DNA of 64,000 nt from Hydractinia symbiolongicarpus (lineage: Eukaryota > Cnidaria > Hydrozoa > Anthoathecata > Hydractiniidae): the NCBI RefSeq assembly GCF_029227915.1, contig NC_079875.1, positions 1,364,001-1,428,000 of the forward strand, read 5' to 3'. The translations under genes and the position numbers were made by a program. Below are positions 62,620 through 64,000 of this stretch, one piece after another; position 1 is the stretch's first letter, and the number at the start of each line of letters is the position of its first letter. Below the pieces are notes generated by a model. It saw nothing but the letters and a program-made list of their open reading frames with translations, was not told the DNA's origin and did no database searches.

Positions 62620-63221
62620 GAGTTTACTCACTGGGTACTTTCCTTGCATACTTTTGACTATACTGGCCAAGTCCGGGACTTACGGGAAATCGCGAGTTTT
62701 CGTTTGCCGGCGATTAAACTTCTTTTATTCAGCGTCTCATCAAAAATGAAACCATTTTTAAAAACTACAAGTCTCATGCGTTTTAGTGGTGAAGAAATAA
62801 TTTAAAAAATCGTTTGGGAAATGAGTTTACTCCCTGGGTACTTTCTTTGTATACTTTTGACTATACGGGCCGAGTCCGGGATTTACGGGAAGTCGCAGGT
62901 TTTCGTTTGCAGGCGATTAAACTTCTTTTATTCAGCGTCTCATCAAAAATGAAAACATTTTTGAAAACTACAAGTCTCATGCGTTTTAGTGGTGAAAAAA
63001 TAACTTAAAAATTCGTTCCGGAAATGAGTTTACTCACTGGGTACTTTCCTTGCATACTTTTGACTATACGGGCCGAGTCCGGGATTTACGGGAAATCGCG
63101 AGTTTTCGTTTGCCGGCGATTAAACTTCTTTTATTCAGCGTCTCATCAAAAATGAAAACATTTCTGAAAACTACAAGTCTCATGCGTTTTAGTGGTGAAA
63201 AAATAATTTAAAAATTCGTTC

Positions 63222-64000
63222 CGGAAATGAGTTTACACCCTGGGTACTCTCTTTGTATACTTTTGACTATACGGTCCGAGTCCGGGAATTACGGGAAATC
63301 GCAGGTTTTCGTTTGCCGGCGATTAAACTTCTTTTATTCAGCGTCTCATCAAAAATGAAAACATTTTTGAAAACTACAAGTCTCATGCGTTTTAGTGGTG
63401 AAAAAATAATTTAAAAATTCGTTAGGGAAATGAGTTTACTCACTGGGTACTTTCCTTGTATACTTTTGACTATACGGGCCGATGCCGGGATTTACGGGAA
63501 GTTGCGGGTTTTCGTTTGCCGGCGATTAAACTTCTTTTATTCAGCGTCTCATCAAAAATGAAAACATTTTTAAAAACTACAAGTCTCATGGGCTTCAGTG
63601 GTGAAATAATAATTTAAAAAATCGTTCGGGAAATGAGTTTACACCCTGGGTACTTTCTTTGTATACTTTTGACTATGCGGGCCGAGTCCGGGGTTTACGG
63701 GAAATGGCGGGTTTTCGTTTGCCGGCGATTAAACTTCTTTTATTTAGCGTCTCATCAAAAATGAAAACATTTTTGAAAACTGCAAGTCTCAAGCGTTTTA
63801 GTGGTGAAAAGATAATTTAAAAAATCGTTTTGGAAATGAGTTTACTCACAGGGTACTTTCTTTGTATACATTCGACTATACGGGCCAAGCCCGGGATTTA
63901 CGGGAAATCGCGGGTTTTCGTTTGCCGGCGATTAAACCGCTTTCATTAAGCGTCTCATCAAAAATGAAAACATTTCTGAAAACTACAAGTCTCATGCGTT
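63222..64000. repeat. Second copy of the 59.0-kb segment, running off the window
   Basis: From about 63222-63239 to the end of the window the sequence matches 59020-59798 with a 4202-bp shift. The marker ACGGTCCGAG recurs (59070/63272), as do CTGCAAGTCTCAAGCG and the CCGATGCC monomer. I saw no difference over about 760 bp. The period equals 21 monomers minus the 61-bp deletion at 62561. The repeat continues beyond the window. Confidence 0.82.

Larger units (their letters stand above)
1..64000. repeat. Satellite DNA array, 203-bp monomer, head-to-tail
   Basis: The motif GAGTTTAC recurs every 203 bp from 158 (158, 361, 564, 767, 970, 1173) to 63838, always on the same strand. This gives about 314 monomers. 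The window begins at about monomer position 47 and ends inside another monomer, so the array continues on both sides. Single-base indels give some 202- and 204-bp copies, and a few monomers have larger rearrangements. A consensus-like copy is about 38% GC. No unique DNA, inverted monomer or mobile element interrupts the array. Arrays of this kind are typical of eukaryotic centromeric or pericentromeric heterochromatin. Which of these applies here cannot be read from the sequence. I do not recognise the monomer family. Confidence 0.98.

Noticed and set aside
1-64000. CRISPR array.
   Set aside because: There are no unique spacers between repeats. The whole 203-bp unit is repeated, and the length and organisation are those of satellite DNA.
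1-64000. rDNA intergenic-spacer subrepeats.
   Set aside because: Such spacers can hold repeats of about 200 bp, but no rRNA sequence occurs in 64 kb, far longer than usual spacer repeat blocks.

Overview
The window is one continuous block of satellite DNA. All 64 kb consists of head-to-tail copies of a single monomer of about 203 bp (roughly 314 copies, all in the same orientation). I see no gene, RNA gene, transposon, rDNA or unique sequence. The monomer is about 38% GC. By hand count on one consensus-like copy it has 13 CpG where about 7 are expected. An array of this size and style points to a eukaryotic chromosome, probably a centromeric, pericentromeric or other heterochromatic block. 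I do not recognise the monomer as a named satellite and cannot assign a species. The CpG excess fits a genome with little CpG methylation (many invertebrates, for example), but that is inference.

Monomer anatomy (position 1 = first G of GAGTTTAC): positions 27-44 hold a GTATA...TATAC dyad. Positions 44-77 hold four CGGG motifs about 10 bp apart. Positions 69-96 hold an AATCGC...GCGATT dyad. Positions 121-142 hold a perfect 9-bp dyad, TCAAAAATG/CATTTTTGA, around a 4-nt loop. The rest is A-rich. Two linked haplotypes recur. Type A has CTGGG, ACTTTTGAC, GCCGAGTCCGGG and TTTTATTCAGCG. Type B has CAGGG, ACATTCGAC, GCCAAGCCCGGG and TTTCATTAAGCG. Many monomers are A/B chimeras.

Layout: 1-1.6 kb is mostly B-type. 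1.58-3.6 kb is a 1015-bp 5-mer pair. 3.4-6.1 kb is an 843-bp tetramer array marked by a 31-bp internal duplication. 5.8-9.9 kb carries a 2120-bp out-of-register duplication and an 811-bp tetramer pair. 8.55-13.4 kb is a nearly identical 2435-bp 12-mer pair. 13.4-17.8 kb is mixed, with 607-, 1015- and 1622-bp periods. 17.6-32.2 kb is B-rich, kept at exactly 203 bp for about 72 monomers, and contains a nine-monomer core repeated three times. 31.8-35 kb is a 1217-bp 6-mer array. 35-39.5 kb is irregular. 39.6-45.8 kb is a 3.04/3.25-kb duplication. 44.7-48.8 kb is a 2029-bp 10-mer pair. 48.8-57.3 kb is a 4262-bp 21-mer pair at about 99.8% identity. 57.3-64 kb is built from 7-mers of about 1420 bp and ends inside a further repeat.

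The interest lies in the nested higher-order structure: recent segmental duplications at many scales, crossover breakpoints that can be placed to tens of bases, and conserved dyad motifs inside the monomer. Open reading frames occur only because some monomer variants lack stop codons. I do not consider any of them genes. The near-identical blocks should also be checked against assembly error.
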